52,500 nucleotides of DNA from Symbiodinium natans (lineage: Eukaryota > Sar > Dinophyceae > Suessiales > Symbiodiniaceae), in contig CAJNDS010000369.1 of NCBI GenBank assembly GCA_905221605.1, positions 392,501 through 445,000 on the forward strand, in the 5' to 3' direction. Position numbers and translations under genes: made by a program. Below are positions 1 to 11,838 of the stretch, in pieces. Positions within the stretch are counted from its first letter, which is position 1, and every line of letters begins with the position of its first letter. A model generated the notes under the pieces. It saw only the letters and a list, made by a program, of their open reading frames with translations. It had not been told where the DNA came from and ran no database searches.

Positions 1-78
1 CCCTAAACCCTAAACCCTAAACCCTAAACCCTAAACCCTAAACCCTAAACCCTAAACCCTAAACCCTAAACCCTAAAC
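1..78 (+). repeat. (CCCTAAA)n array at the left edge
   Basis: Eleven near-perfect copies. The C-rich strand reads 5' to 3' from the edge, the orientation of a left chromosome end, but many equal arrays occur inside the window, so this is not proof of a telomere. Confidence 0.9.
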
Positions 79-150
79 TTTTCGGAAGCTTCCATGTCTT
101 AGGCTTCCGGGTTGAGGGGCTTCCGGGGCTCTTAGGGCGGTTGCATCCAG

Positions 151-3100
151 GAGCCGGACACCTTCGGAAGCTACCAGAAGAGCTCCAGTGCCTGGGCAAG
201 GGTTTAGGGTTTAGGGTTTAGGGTTTGGGGTTTAGGGTTTAGGGTTTAGGGTTTAGGGTTTAGGGTTTAGGGTTTAAGGTTTAGGGTTTAGGGTTTAGGG
301 TTTAGGGTTTAGGGTTTAGGGTCAGGGTTTAGGGTTTCGGGTTTAGGACCCTTTCGGGGCTCCAGTGTAAAGGTAGTACTGTGGTCCCTTACTATGGTGA
401 ATTCCGAAACTAGCGGTAGGTTCCTTTAACAGGATTACCTAGTATGTTGGGGTAATTCAGCTCCGGCCATAAATCTAAGGGTACCCTAAAGGTCCAATGT
501 ACCTCATTATTGTATACTTGGGCCCCGAAGTCCACAGAAAGGAGGTACTTCAATATAAGGCCCAAGTATTCCCTATCTAGGTGCATGGACCAATAGGGGT
601 AGCTTGATTGGGGACCCGCTTATGTGCCCCTCACAAAGCATTCCCACTCCTGAATGCAGGGTATGAGCGGCAGAAATATTTAGTGTTAGAGCCGGGGGTG
701 TGTTAGTGACTCGGTGGTGAGTTCGTATATGACCCAAGAAACGGAAGTGGCCTCGATCCTGCGTGCATGCCCTGCGTCGAGGCAGCAACGGCGTCATGCT
801 CATGCTGCAGACGCTCGTTGCCGATGCCAAGGCGTTCCGCAGAGCCCAACTCCACAAACTTGGAAAGTGTATGTTGGAGATGCACTGTTGTTTAGACCTC
901 CCCTCCTCAGTATTAGTATCATCATCATCATCATCATCAGCATCATCATCATCATCATCAGCATCATCTGTTTCATCTGCTACGCTTTACTTTGAGGGGG
1001 GGTTTTGCGGGGTTAAGTTAGGATTAGTGGTTTAGGGTTTAGGGTGGAGTGTAGGGTTGAGGGTTGAGGGTGTAGGGTTTAAGGTTCAGGGTGTAGGGTG
1101 TAGGGTGTAGGGTTTAGGGTTTAGGGTTTCGGGTTTAGGGTTTCGAGAGCTGCCAGCCCGAATTCTCCCTCCCGCCAGGAGATGGAGACCGAGGCGACGG
1201 CCGCCGAATCTCGCCGTCCTGCAGGGTATTTCGGGTTCAGGCCCTACCCTAAACCCTAAATCCTAAACCCTAAACCCTAAACCCTAAGCCCTAAACCCTA
1301 AACCCTAAACCCTAAACCCTAAACCCTGAACCCTAAACCCTAAACCCTAAACCCTAAACCCTGAACCCTGAACCCTAAAACCTGATCCAAACCCTACCTG
1401 GGACCGTTAGATTTATGGGCTATAGCTACGAATTAAGGGTATGTACTACTAAGCTGTAGGTAAATAGAGGCTTAGGAATAGGGGTTTGTCTGTTCATTTA
1501 TACTGTTTTTTGGGGGAGGGGGTTCGGTGTTGAGGGTTTCAGGGCCCCAAAATGTGGATACGGTTTTTCAGATCTGCCTCGCGCCAGCTTCAGCCTGAAG
1601 CCAACAACCACATGTCTAAAGACGGCAAAGCCCTTAAACCTCCCCAAGCCCTCAAACTCTAAGAAACCCTGCAAGCCCTACAAAGCGTACCGAGCCGTCC
1701 ATGCCCTGAACCCCCTACAAAGCCTCCAGAAGCACCCTCCCAGCCTGATGGAAACACCGCCCCAAATCCGCCAACTCAAACCCCGCAAAACACACAAAAA
1801 ACCCCAAGCCCCCAAAAAGCCCTAACCTAAAACGCCGGAATCCCGAAGCCCGAATGTTTCAACCTTAAGCCCGAAACCCTAAACCTTAAACCCTCAACCC
1901 TACACCATTTGAACCGTTTGAACTTTGAACTCTAGGCTTTCAAGCCCCAAGCCCCAAGCCCTAAACCCTAAACCCTAATTTAAAACCCCTAAACCGTAAA
2001 CCCTAAACCCTAAACCCTAAACCCTAAACCCTAAACCCTAAACCCTAAACCCTAAACCCCGTCCCTCTGCGCCAAGGAAGCCGAGTCTCAGGCGGACTAC
2101 GAGGTTCCCCCCATGGAGTGTGGGCGGCTGAAGCCATAAAACATCCTAGACCCTGCACCCTTCCAGGCTTTATAGGGCCTTGAGATAGTCAGTTCATGTA
2201 GGGTTTATCTATGGGGTTTATGGGGTTTATGGGTTATGTAGAGACTTACAGAGTTCCTACAGGGATTTCAGGTTTGATGGGTGGGGGGTGCGGGAGGGGG
2301 GTGTTGAGGGTTTGTACAGGGCAATTGCAGGGTTTGTTCGAGTTGTAGGGGTTTGGGGTGTTGGTGTCTGGGGCTTCGGACCCAAACCCTAAACCCCCAC
2401 CCCCAAGCATCTCAAACATGTCGTCCAGGCCTTCACCAAGGATATGACGGCCAACTTGGAGAAGAAGACGAAGACCATCGCAGACAAGGCCTGGACGTTA
2501 GGCCTTTCTAAGTCACTTAACCCTAAACCCTAAACCCTAAACCCTAAACCCTAAACCCTAAACCCTAAACCCTAAACCGATGGGCCCAATGGCCCGAGAC
2601 CCGAGCTCCCGAGACCCTAAGACCCCATACAGCCAGAACACCCCAAAAAACCCCATAAACCCCATAAACCTTCCTTATACGAACCTACGCCCTACGCGCC
2701 TTACCCTAAACCCAAGCCCTGTACACCCTAACCCTGCAACCCTATCAACCCTAAGCCCGATCAACCGTAAACCCTGTTGACCCTAAACGCTGTAAACCCT
2801 GTAGTCCCTGACCCTATGAACCCTAAACCCTGTAAACGCTAAATGAACCCTGCAGACCCTAAGCCCTGTAAACCCTAAACCCAGAGCCATCATGGCTGAG
2901 ACGAGGGTTTTCTGACGCGCTCCGTGCGCTTCCTGGCCGCCATGGGCGCACGAGGCACGGCCCTGGGGCGCGGCCTGTTCATTTCCAGGCGCCCGGGCCG
3001 CGAGCGAGAGGGGCCTTTTGGGGGCCACGGAGGCTGTAGGAATCTGTAGGGTTTTTAGGGCGTTTGGGGTTTCCATAAGGTTTTGAGGTTTGAGGGTTTG

Positions 3101-6100
3101 CAGGCTTGTTGATTTTGGGGGAGGAGGTGTGAGGGCATAGTTTTCAGAAGGGTTCACGGCTGGCCCAGGGGCTTCATTTCCGGTTTGAAGGGTCATAGGA
3201 TGTTCCCCCTTATACCAACACCCGCCCCCTTGAACCCAAACCCAATCCCTATAAACCCTGACCCCCCTATCAGCGCGAAACCTCCGTGCCCTGGCAGGTG
3301 AATGAGGGCTGCGCGCCTCCTGAATCTCGGGGAGGACTCGTCCCACGGTGGTTTGGGAGGGGTTTTGGGGTTGAGGGAGTCTCAACCTCCTAAACCCTAA
3401 AAACCCTAAACCCTAAACCCTACAAGCCCTATAAACCCTTAGAATCCTGCAAAGCCCTAGAGACCCTGGGCCCGATGAACCCCATAAACCCCAAACCTTA
3501 TAAGCCCTCAGCCCTGCAACCCTAAACCCTAAACCCTAAACCCTAAACCCTAAACCCTAAACCCTAAACCCTAAACCCTAAACCCTAAACCCTAAACCCT
3601 AAACCCTAAACTTTCCCTAAACCCGAAACCCTAAACCTAAACCCTCAAGGCCAGGATCAATTAGAAATTGTACGCGTTTCGCTACGAGCAGCTCGTGCAA
3701 CACTACTTCAGCCTTCACAGCGCAAGAAAATCAGACAAGAGCATGGCTTTCAGGGTTTAGGGGTTTAGGGGTTTAGGGTTTAGGGTTTAGGGTTTAGGGT
3801 TTAGGGTTTAGGGTTTAGGGTCTAGGGTTTGGGGGACGCTGAACAGGGAAAGAAAGCCGCGAAAGATGCTGCCGGTGCCCCTTTAGGCTCCCCAAAACCC
3901 CAAAAAAGCCCAACCCCCCCCCCCCCCCGTCCCCCTGCCCAAATTTCAGCAATAGAGCCATCATAAATGGAAATTCCATTCAAAAAACAAAAAGCAAAAC
4001 CCCCCCGAAACCCTCCCAAAACCCCACAAAACTCCGAACACAAACCCCGTACAATTTCTATGAACCCTAAACTAAACCATAGGATGCCGCCTTCTTCCCA
4101 CCCTGGGCGCTGGGGGCCGGGCGAACTGGGAAGCTGGCCTCCTACGCCAGTTTCCTCGAGGTGGCCACCTCATCGGTTTTCGGGCTTAGGAAAGGGGTTT
4201 AGGGTTTAGGGTTTAGGGTTTAGGGTTTAGGGTTTAGGGTTTAGGGTTTAGGGTTTAGGGTTTAGGGTTTAGGGTTTAGGGTTTAGGGTTTAGGGGGGTT
4301 TAAGGTTTATTTCGGGTTTAGGGTTTGGGGTTTGGTTAGGGCGGACGTAGGATTCACAGCAAGGCCAGGCAGGACACGGTGTAGAGCTGTGTCGCGTCTT
4401 TGTTCGGGCGAGTTCAGAAAGACCTGGAATTTTGTTTTCGCAAGCCCTTCTTATTGCCCAAGGTAGATATTTGAGCAGCTCTCTTGTTGATATTAGTAGG
4501 ATGCAGAAATTGTTTATCGCTTAAATAAAAGTTCTCAACTTAAAGATAGCAAAGTTAGATTTACTGGTTTGTCAAAATAAGAGTTCCTTTGGGGGGTCCT
4601 TATTTTAAGGGTGCCGTGCTATACACGGTACCCAAAAAGTGACCAGAATTTCGAGAACCCGCCATTTGGCACCTGCCTATTAACAACCCATCAAGGCGCC
4701 CCCGCAGCGGCGACGGTACACCTCCTTCGAGGATGAGCCCGAGCATCCGACGTGCCCTGGTGGCAGTCGGTAGGATGCGGGTCTAGGATTTAGAGGGGGT
4801 TTGGGGTTCAGGTTTCAGAGTTTGGGGCTTTCAGGCGCTTTCAATTCCTACACCCGTCACGCGTCTCTACTCGGCAGCCCTCCCCACAGAGCTGGCAACC
4901 GAAGACGGAAGAGGAAAGGCTCTTACACTCTAAGGCAAGCCCGATATCCTCAACCTAGATAAAGGCCTGGTGCCTCGAACCCCAAACTCCTAAACCTTTA
5001 AACCCCAAACTCGTAAACCTTTAAACCCTAAACGCTAAACCCTCTACCCTCGAAAGCCTGAAGCCCCGATTGAATGGTGGGTGCGTCTCGGCACTTCAAC
5101 CGAGGAAGGCAACTGCGAAGATCTTGGGCCTTAACGGCAAGGCTGGGGGCGAAACTTTGCTGAGGGTTTTGGGGTGTAGGGTTCAGGGTTTAGGGTTTAG
5201 GGTGTGGGGGGTTTAGGGTTAAGGTTGAGGTGTATGGGGTGGGGGGGTTTCAAGTTTGATGCACACTCGCACACGTACGGGCCACATTTGTTTCGCCTCT
5301 CCTTGTCCCAGGAAGCTTCTTCAAGAAAACCCTAAACGCTAAGCCGTAACCGTAAACCGGCCTAGACCCCAAAACCCTCAGCTAAAACTGCCCCAGCCGA
5401 AGGGCAAAAACCCTAGGGCAGGCAAGATCCCATCTGTTCGGGGATTGTTCGGGGTACAAGGTGCTTTGTTTAGGGTTTCGGGTTTGGGTTGAGGTAGTAC
5501 GTCCTCCGTGTGCAGCGGCTTACCCTAAACCCTAAACCCTTGTCACAACCCTAGACCTTCAAGCTCGGATGCGCTCATTTTCAAACTTACGTTGATGGAA
5601 CCAGTCTTGAGACACCCCACAACAAGTATTATAGGACGAGGGTTGAAGGTTTAGGGTTTAGGGGCGGCAGGTCATCAACATCACCCGCCGGCTGGGCGAA
5701 ACGCAACTCTCGGATCCTGCGTCGGGGTCGACCGAGTGGGAGGTGAACCAGCAGTCCCTCGGTGACCAAATTTGGGGGGTTTCGCTGAGGTTCCCCTAAA
5801 CCCTAAACCCTAAACCCGAAACCCTCAACCCTCAACCCTGAATACCCTAAACTGCTGGTTTGGGAGTATTTGTTGGGCTTCCAGGCCTGTCTTCCTGCCT
5901 CCGACCCATCGCGACAGCTGAAGAAAGCCACGATACCTTCATCATAGTGAATGTATCGCCCGCCAGAAGCTTTGATAGGTTAAGGGTTGAGGGTTTATAG
6001 GATCACCCTAAACCCTAAACCTAAACCCTTAACCCTTAACCCTTAAACCTTAACCCTTAACCTTAAACCCTAAACCCTCAGGCTTTGCGAGAAGGACGAG

Positions 6101-6567
6101 TGTCCAGAAAGCACAGCTTTGGTCACCGTGAAAGAGTGCGTGGTGCTTGGGCTAAAGCAGCTCAGGGTTCAGGTTTTGGGTAATTTAGGGTTCAGGGTTT
6201 GGGGTTTAGGGTTTGGGTTTTTGGGTTTAGGGTTTAGGGCTTCAATGAACGTACCCCAAGATTGGGCTGAGGGTTTCGGGCTTGGGGTTCACCCACCCTC
6301 TACGAGAAATCTTTTTGTCGGTACATGTACCATAAACTCTTTCGAACGAAGGCAAGTCTACTCCATACGCCTTCAAACCCTAAACCCTAAACCCTAAACC
6401 CTAAACCCTAAACCCTAAACCCTAAGCCCAGAACCAAAAACCCTAAACCCTAAACCCTAAACCCTAATCTCTCCTAGGTGGTCAAGAACTTCAAGAAGGG
6501 CATGCGGAAGGCACTGCCCAAGGGCCACTTCTGGGAGGATGACAAGGACTGCAAATACGCGCCTTGA
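151..6567 (+). CDS. Multi-exon gene 1, unknown protein, 3' end secure
   Basis: Exons that keep frame: 2408-2488, 2906-3001, 3274-3297, 3665-3754, 4083-4196, 4708-4769, 4892-4934, 5109-5141, 5671-5761, 5918-5978, 6082-6166 and terminal 6478-6567 (TGA 6565-6567). From 3665 on every junction phases without a stop. Readable pieces include KLYAFRYEQLVQHYF, SYASFLEVATSSVFGL, VINITRRLGETQL, EESHDTFIIVNVSPARSF, CPESTALVTVKECVVLGL and the C-terminus KGHFWEDDKDCKYAP. Earlier exons are tentative: 151-201, 782-866 (VMLMLQTLVADAKAFRR) and 1179-1225; their mutual phase is not settled, and no start was identified. Donors are mostly GT, with GC after 2488, 4934 and 5141 and GA after 3001. No family recognised; no clear membrane segment or signal peptide. 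Introns are full of telomere-like repeats. Confidence 0.66.
199..335 (+). repeat. (TTTAGGG)n array after a candidate exon
   Basis: G-strand heptamers starting directly at the end of the coding-like stretch 151-201, with a few point variants. Confidence 0.9.
491..591. mobile_element. Small inverted-repeat element (family H), copy 1
   Basis: Ends GGTCCAATGTACCT and AGGTGCATGGACC are imperfect inverted repeats. Related copies at 11445-11539 and, partly, 29713-29762 share GGCCCAAGTATTCC-like and TAGGTGCATGGAC segments. No coding capacity; MITE- or introner-like. Confidence 0.6.
907..972 (+). repeat. (ATC)n microsatellite
   Basis: About 20 ATC/ATCAGC triplets. In one + frame it would encode poly-Ser continuing from the candidate exon 782-866, so it could be coding or intronic. 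Confidence 0.8.
1244..1384 (+). repeat. (CCCTAAA)n array
   Basis: C-strand telomere-like block with variants CCCTGAA and CCCTAAG, within the first intron of gene 1. Confidence 0.85.
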
Positions 6568-7317
6568 CGGTTCCGGGTTTAGGGGTTGTTTAGGGTTTAG
6601 GGTTTAGGGTTTAGGGTTTAGGGTTTAGGGTTTAGGGTTTAGGGTTTAGGGTTTATGTTTAGGGTTTGGGGTTGAGGGTTTACGTTTGGGGTTTAGGGTG
6701 GCATTTGGGTTCAGGGTGTCAGGTTCGAGGGTTTGTGTGGCAGGGTTCAGGGTTCTAGCATCCTGAGGATCTTCTGGCTTGTGGACCCTAAACCCTAAAC
6801 CCCAAACCCCAAACCCTAAACCCTAAACCCTAAACCCTAAACCCTAAAATCCAAAACCCTAACTGTGGCGTGTGGCGGGATGTTGGGGCTTGGGGCTTGG
6901 TGGCCTGTGGCATAGTTAGGGCTTCAGGGAATGAAGCTATCACTCCTTCTGTTGCGCAGTCTGGGGTTTAGGGTTTAGGGTTGAGGGTTGAGGGTTGAAG
7001 GTTGAGGGTTTAGGGTTTAGGCGAAGCCGAAGCTCGAAACACTAAAACCGACTCATTTATCCAATAGTTGAGCTTTAAACTTTGGGGCTTCCTGATGTTG
7101 CCGGAGAACATAAGGCTGAACTTTTTGCTTATTCAAACTCCTAGTTAGGACACCCTAAGCCCTAGACCCCTGAGACCTTACTTGCCATACGCCTCCCTGA
7201 AAACGGATCCTAAACCCTAGCCCTAAACCCTAAACCCTAACCCCAAACCCCAAACCCTAAACCCTAAACCCTAAACCCTAAACCCTAAACCCTAAACCCT
7301 AAACCCTAAACCCTAAG
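6568..7317. other. Spacer between genes 1 and 2
   Basis: Follows TGA of gene 1. Holds TTTAGGG blocks (6575-6655, 6960-7020) and CCCTAAA blocks (6785-6848, 7208-7316). No coding stretch with convincing codon use, promoter motif or polyadenylation signal was seen; the first exons of gene 2 may be hidden here. Confidence 0.6.
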
Positions 7318-10300
7318 GTGCAACTGCCCCTGGCGATGGTGATCTCCGAGCATGGGAAGTGCCATGTGCGGATGGGGGCACCCAAAGCCCGAACCCTGAA
7401 CCCCAAACCCTAAGCCCTAAACCCTAAACCCGAAACCCTAAACCCTAAACCCTAAACCCTAAACCCTAAACCCTAAACCCTAAACCCTAAACCCTAAACC
7501 CTAAACCCTAAACCCTAAACCCTCACCCGACATACTGAACCCTAAACCCCTGAAATCCTAAACCCTATCACCCTAAATACGAAACTCTACACCCTAAGCG
7601 CTGAAATCCTCAATGGCCGGTGCTCTGAGTTTTTGGGGGTCCGTCTTGTTGGCAAAAAGGTACTATAGGGGTCGGAATAAATGACTAATAGTATTCCCTT
7701 ATGGTCCCTTTACAATTAGACTATGATAACACCCAAAACACCCAATTCTAAGCATTAAGGCCCCTACAGTATGCTGTGGGGCCCCACGATTTTTTGCATG
7801 TCTGTTCCCAGTTGGAAGTTCTCCTTCTCGGGGCTGGGGTTGAGGGGGTTGAGGGCCGAAGGGAGCCCTCAACCCGGAAGTCCTATACCCTCAACCCTCA
7901 ACCCTATAAACCCTAAACCCTAAACCCTAAACCCTAAACCGTAAACCCTAAACCCTAAACCCTCAACCCTCAACCCTAAACCCTAGATCTCACAACTCCT
8001 CGCACACCAAGATGCCTCTCCGGCGCAGCTGGCGGCAACTTGACGGAGAAGTGCAACCCAATGATGGCGCCTGGCTTGACCTTTAGGGTTTAGGGTTTGG
8101 GGTTCAGGGTTTAGGGTTTAGGGTTTAGGGTTTGGGGTTTAGGGTTTAGGGTTTAGGGTTTCTCACGGATCTTAGGAGTGCAGGGTTTGGGGTTTGCGGG
8201 ATTGATAGGGGCCAAAGGGTTGCTAGGGTTCGTTTTATGGGGTTCAGGGTTTAGGGTTGTACGTAGGCTTTAGGGCTTCAGACTTTTCAGGCAGGGTTTA
8301 GGGGTGACAGGGTTTTTTTGGTCTTGTAGGATTTTTGCAGGGCTTTCAGGGTTTTCTTTTTTTCGGGCATGCGGGCTTTTCCATTTTTGTGTTCGGGGTT
8401 AACTTTCTTCCCCCTATTATTAGACCCCCCCCCTCCCATAGAAACTCGCAATGTGTTTTTAATATTCGGGGATGTTTGATCCACATGCCATCTTTTGACC
8501 CCCCCCCCCCAAAAAAAAATCGGAATAGGGTTCAAAAGGCGGGGTCGGTTTCGGCAGGATTTTCAGGAAAGTGTCTTTATAATCCAAGGGGGAAAAGGAT
8601 AAGTCACAAGGTGCCGGGGTTTTTCGCACGTAGCTTTCTTTGTTAGCGAGGCCTGGGAGCCCTACCCTCTCGATCCTTCCACCAAGGGCTGCTATCTTTG
8701 GGTATAGGGTTTAGGGTTTAGGGTTTAGGGTTTAGGGTTTAGGGTTTAGGTTTAGGGTTTAGGGTTTAGGATTAGGGTTTAGGGTTTAGGGTTTAGGGTT
8801 TAGGGTTTAGGGTTTAGGGTTTAGGGTTTAGGGTTTAGGGTGTAGGGCAGAATCCGTAAGGCGGGCCTCCCTATTTTGGAATTCCCCGAACCGCAAGGCT
8901 AATCTGTTGTCGGCTGCCCCAATGTACCCTTTTGGGATTCACAGGTGGCTTTGGCGTTTAGGCTTTATTATCGGAATACCATCGCTTGGTTTCTCATGAT
9001 GGCAGCTCTATGCAAGTTCCAGAACATCAGCCCGTGAAATTGGTCTCAATTTCATGTAGGCGGTGTGAGTTCATGAAGTGCCGAAGCTCACGAATTCAGC
9101 TTCCCAGGCCTTCTTCCCCCTTTCAAGCTCCAGACCCTATACCCCAACCCCTTAACCTTCAACCCCTTTACTCCTAGACCCCAAGCTCTTGGGTAACCCT
9201 AAACCCTAAACCCTAAACCCTAAACCCTAAACCCTAAACCCTAAACCCTAAACCCCAAACCCCAAACCCCATGAACCCCAAATCCTACACTCTTCAAGGG
9301 CCTGCGGGGGTAAGGTGAACTGCGGCCATACCACTGCCTGCAACAAGTGCTTTATTCTGCAGCGGGCGACCGAGAACAGCGTGTTCACGGGTCCCTTGCT
9401 TGGTTTAGGGTTTGGGGTTTGGGTTTCGGGGTTAGGGTTTAGGGTTTAGGGTTTAGGGTTTAGGGTTTTGGGGTTTGGGGTTTAGGGTTAGGTTTGGAGT
9501 TAGGGTTTTGGGGCTCCGGCTTAGGTTTGGAGTTAAGGTTCTTGGGGCTTAGGGTTCAGGGTGTAGGGTTTGGGGTTTAGGGTTCAGAAGCCATGACCCG
9601 TAACCCTGGCCCTCCCCCCCCCTTCACCTCTCCGAAACCCAAAACCCCTAAATCCTGATCCCTGCGCCCTAAACCCTAAATCCTAAATCTTAAACCCTAA
9701 ACCTTAAACAAACCCTAAACCCTAAACCCTAGACCCTAAACCCAAAACGACGCGGAAAAGCACGACCATCCTGCGCAGGATGGAAGCTGAAGACGGCCTG
9801 TGGCGGGCTGCGTCCGCCCAAGGCCACGGGCTCCCGTAAGTCCTAGCGCCTTAGCTTCGGCTTTAAAAGGGCTAGCTAAACCCTAAACCCTCAATCCTTT
9901 AAAAAAACCCTGACGCCAAAACCCTTTAACACACTTAGATCCTAGACGCAAAAGGCCAGTCGCTCCAAATGGGAGCCTCAGCCCCAATCCCAATCCCAAC
10001 CCCACCCCCAACGCCAACCCCAACCCCAACCCCAACCCCGCCCTAAACCCGTAAAACCATAAACCTTAAACCTTAAAACCCTAAACCCTAAACCCTGAAC
10101 CCTGAACCCTAAACCCTAAACCCTAAACTCGGACAGGAGATGGCCAAAGTCATGTCTGAGCTGGGCTTGAAGGTGCAAAAGGCGCCCTGGAGACGTTGGC
10201 TTTCTAAGGTTTCGGGTTTAGGGCTGTAAACCCGAAAGCCCTAAACCCTAAAACCTAAACCCTAAACCCTAAACCCTAAACCCTAGAACCTAGAACCTAG

Positions 10301-10636
10301 AACCTAGAAACCCTAAACCCTAAACCCTAGAACCTAGAAACCCTAAACCCTAGACCAACCCCTAAAAAGAAGTCAAGCTTGGCCCCGTAAAACCCTTCAA
10401 CTTTCAACCCAAACCCTAAACCCTAAACCAAACCCTACACCCTGAACCCAAAAACCCACACCCGTAGACCCCACACCCGTAAACCCCACACCCGTAAACC
10501 CCACACCCGTAAACCCCACACGCTAATCTCTAGACCCCACACCCTAAACCCTAAGGCTTCATGGTTAACCCCGATAGACCTGGAGGCAAAGTTCCTGACC
10601 ATGGACGCGGACGGATCGTTGAAGCTACTGGGATAG
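7318..10636 (+). CDS. Multi-exon gene 2, unknown Cys-containing protein
   Basis: Exons: 7318-7386 (LPLAMVISEHGKCHVRMGAP), 8029-8087 (GGNLTEKCNPMMAPGLTF), 8651-8701 (AWEPYPLDPSTKGCYLW), 8861-8897, a possible 10-nt exon 9006-9015, 9060-9107 (RCEFMKCRSSRIQLP), 9299-9402, 9779-9822, 10137-10208 (KVMSELGLKVQKAPWRRWL) and terminal 10586-10636 (TAG 10634-10636). Exon 9299-9402 has a Cys/His cluster, CGGKVNCGHTTACNKC, that could bind a metal, but the spacing matches no domain I can name. The terminal exon has FLTMDADGS, resembling half an EF-hand loop but too short to call. Phases agree through most of the chain; the joins 7386-8029 and 9822-10137 need GA or GC donors. The start was not found. Function unknown. 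Confidence 0.6.
7420..7523 (+). repeat. (CCCTAAA)n array
   Basis: Near-perfect heptamer block inside intron 1 of gene 2. Confidence 0.85.
7670..7790. mobile_element. Dispersed element (family F), copy 1
   Basis: Shares TATTCCCTTATGGTCC and TAAGGCCCCT with 30496-30615, in the same order and spacing range. Lies in an intron of gene 2. Termini not clearly inverted. Confidence 0.5.
8703..8845 (+). repeat. (TTTAGGG)n array at a 5' splice site
   Basis: Begins with GTATAGGG directly after exon 8651-8701 and continues as perfect heptamers for about 140 bp. Confidence 0.88.
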
Positions 10637-11241
10637 ATGGACTTGGGGTTTAGGGTTTAAAGGGTTAAGGGTTAAGGGTTTAGGGTTTAGGGTTTAGGGT
10701 TTAGGGTTTGGGGTTTAAAGGGTTGCATGCGCTTGCCGTCGCCAAGGGATGCTTATGAGCATGTGTGCACCTGTGACGTGTTGCAATCCCCTGGTGCTGT
10801 TTTGTCCTCGCGCCGCCCTCAGCAGTAGGGAAGGCAGCTTTTAGAAGCTTGTCAGCGTCTGCTAAAGCTGAAGAACATCTGAGATAAAAGAAGTGTTCAA
10901 AGGGTGGAGGGTTTAAAGGGTTTAGGGTTTAGGGTTTAGAGTTTAGGGTGTGGGGTTTAGAGTTTAGCGTGTGGGGTTTACGGGTGTGGGTTTTAGGGTT
11001 CAGGGTGTCGGTTTAGTTTAGGGTTTAGGGTCTGGGTTGAAAGTTGAAGGGTTTTACGGGGCGAAGCGTGACTTCTTTTTTTGTTGTCTGGCGGTGGGAG
11101 GGGGGGGGGGAGGGTTTAGGGTTGAAGGTTGAAGGATTTCAGGGAGTTTGGGGGGTCAGTTTAAGGGTGTTTGGGGATTTCGAGGTTGGGGATTGATGGT
11201 GCTGTTTCCCCCACCCAAACCCATACTCCTACTTTAACACC

Positions 11242-11351
11242 GTGGGGACCAAACGAACTCTAATTGGGGTCATATACCCGATACAATCATAACCCCTATT
11301 CAGGTATGTGAAACCATGATCCCTTTTATAGGGTTCATTTGGTCCCCAAGG
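11242..11351. mobile_element. TIR element family A (introner-like), degenerate copy
   Basis: Left end GTGGGGACCAAACGAAC and right end GTTCATTTGGTCCCCAAGG are inverted repeats; the core ATTGGGGTCATATACCCG matches the copy in the channel gene. Here it lies in a spacer or unrecognised intron. Confidence 0.7.
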
Positions 11352-11444
11352 AAAGCCCCAACTTCAAGTCCCAAGCACCAAGCCGAAACCCGACGGTAAA
11401 TCCCCAAATCCCCGCTGCTCAGAAGTCCCACCCCTGTCTCTAAG

Positions 11445-11539
11445 GGTCCAGGTACCAATGTAGTAGATACTTGGGCCCTGCAGCTACGCTATGGGAACCC
11501 CTGGAAGGCCCAGGATATCTGCTAGATAGGTGCATGGAC
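11445..11539. mobile_element. Small inverted-repeat element (family H), copy 2
   Basis: Starts GGTCCAGGTACC and ends TAGGTGCATGGAC; shares the order of motifs with 491-591. Confidence 0.55.
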
Positions 11540-11593
11540 TCTGAGGGTATGACACTAAGACCCTAAGCCCTAAACCCCGAAACCATGAACCCG

Positions 11594-11830
11594 AAACCCT
11601 AAACCCCAAACCCCTAAACCCCTAAACCCCTAAACCCCTAAACCCCTAAACCCCTAAACCCCTAAACCCCTAAACCCCTAAACCCCTAAACCCCTAAACC
11701 CCTAAACCCCTAAACCCCTAAACCCCTAACCCCTAAACCCCTAAACCCCTAAACCCCTAAACCCCTAAACCCCTAAACCCCTAAACCCCTAAACCCCTAA
11801 ACCCCTAAACCCCTAAACCCTAAACCCTAA
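11594..11830 (+). repeat. (CCCCTAAA)n variant array
   Basis: About 27 tandem copies of an 8-mer variant of the telomere heptamer, ending in normal CCCTAAA before the exon at 11839. Uniformity points to local tandem expansion of one variant unit. Confidence 0.9.
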
Positions 11831-11838
11831 ACCCTGAG

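Larger units (their letters stand above)
10637..11838. other. 1.2-kb non-coding spacer between genes 2 and 3
   Basis: Contains TTTAGGG-like blocks (10645-10730, 10910-11040), a poly-G run (11100-11110), two small inverted-repeat elements (11242-11351 and 11445-11539) and the long CCCCTAAA array. The sequence 10735-10900 is repeat-free and could be 3' or 5' untranslated region; no exon was supported. Confidence 0.6.

Noticed and set aside
2783-3385. 200-residue minus-strand ORF, the longest in the window
   Set aside because: It runs through degenerate CCCTAAA/TTTAGGG repeats, has no recognisable domain, and overlaps plus-strand exons with good codon use (2906-3001, 3274-3297).
6119-6397. 92-residue plus-strand ORF taken as a gene
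   Set aside because: Only its first part (to 6166) is coding; the rest is TTTAGGG translated as FRV/GLGF repeats, an artefact shared by many ORFs here.
9740-9780. RKSTTILRRM reading, like an ABC-transporter Walker A (GKSTT)
   Set aside because: The glycine-rich part is missing, no ABC motifs follow, and the frame that phases with exon 9299-9402 is a different one (WKLKTACGGLRPP).
10586-10636. EF-hand in the last exon of gene 2 (MDADGSL)
   Set aside because: Loop is incomplete and ends in a stop nine residues after MDADG; no second hand.
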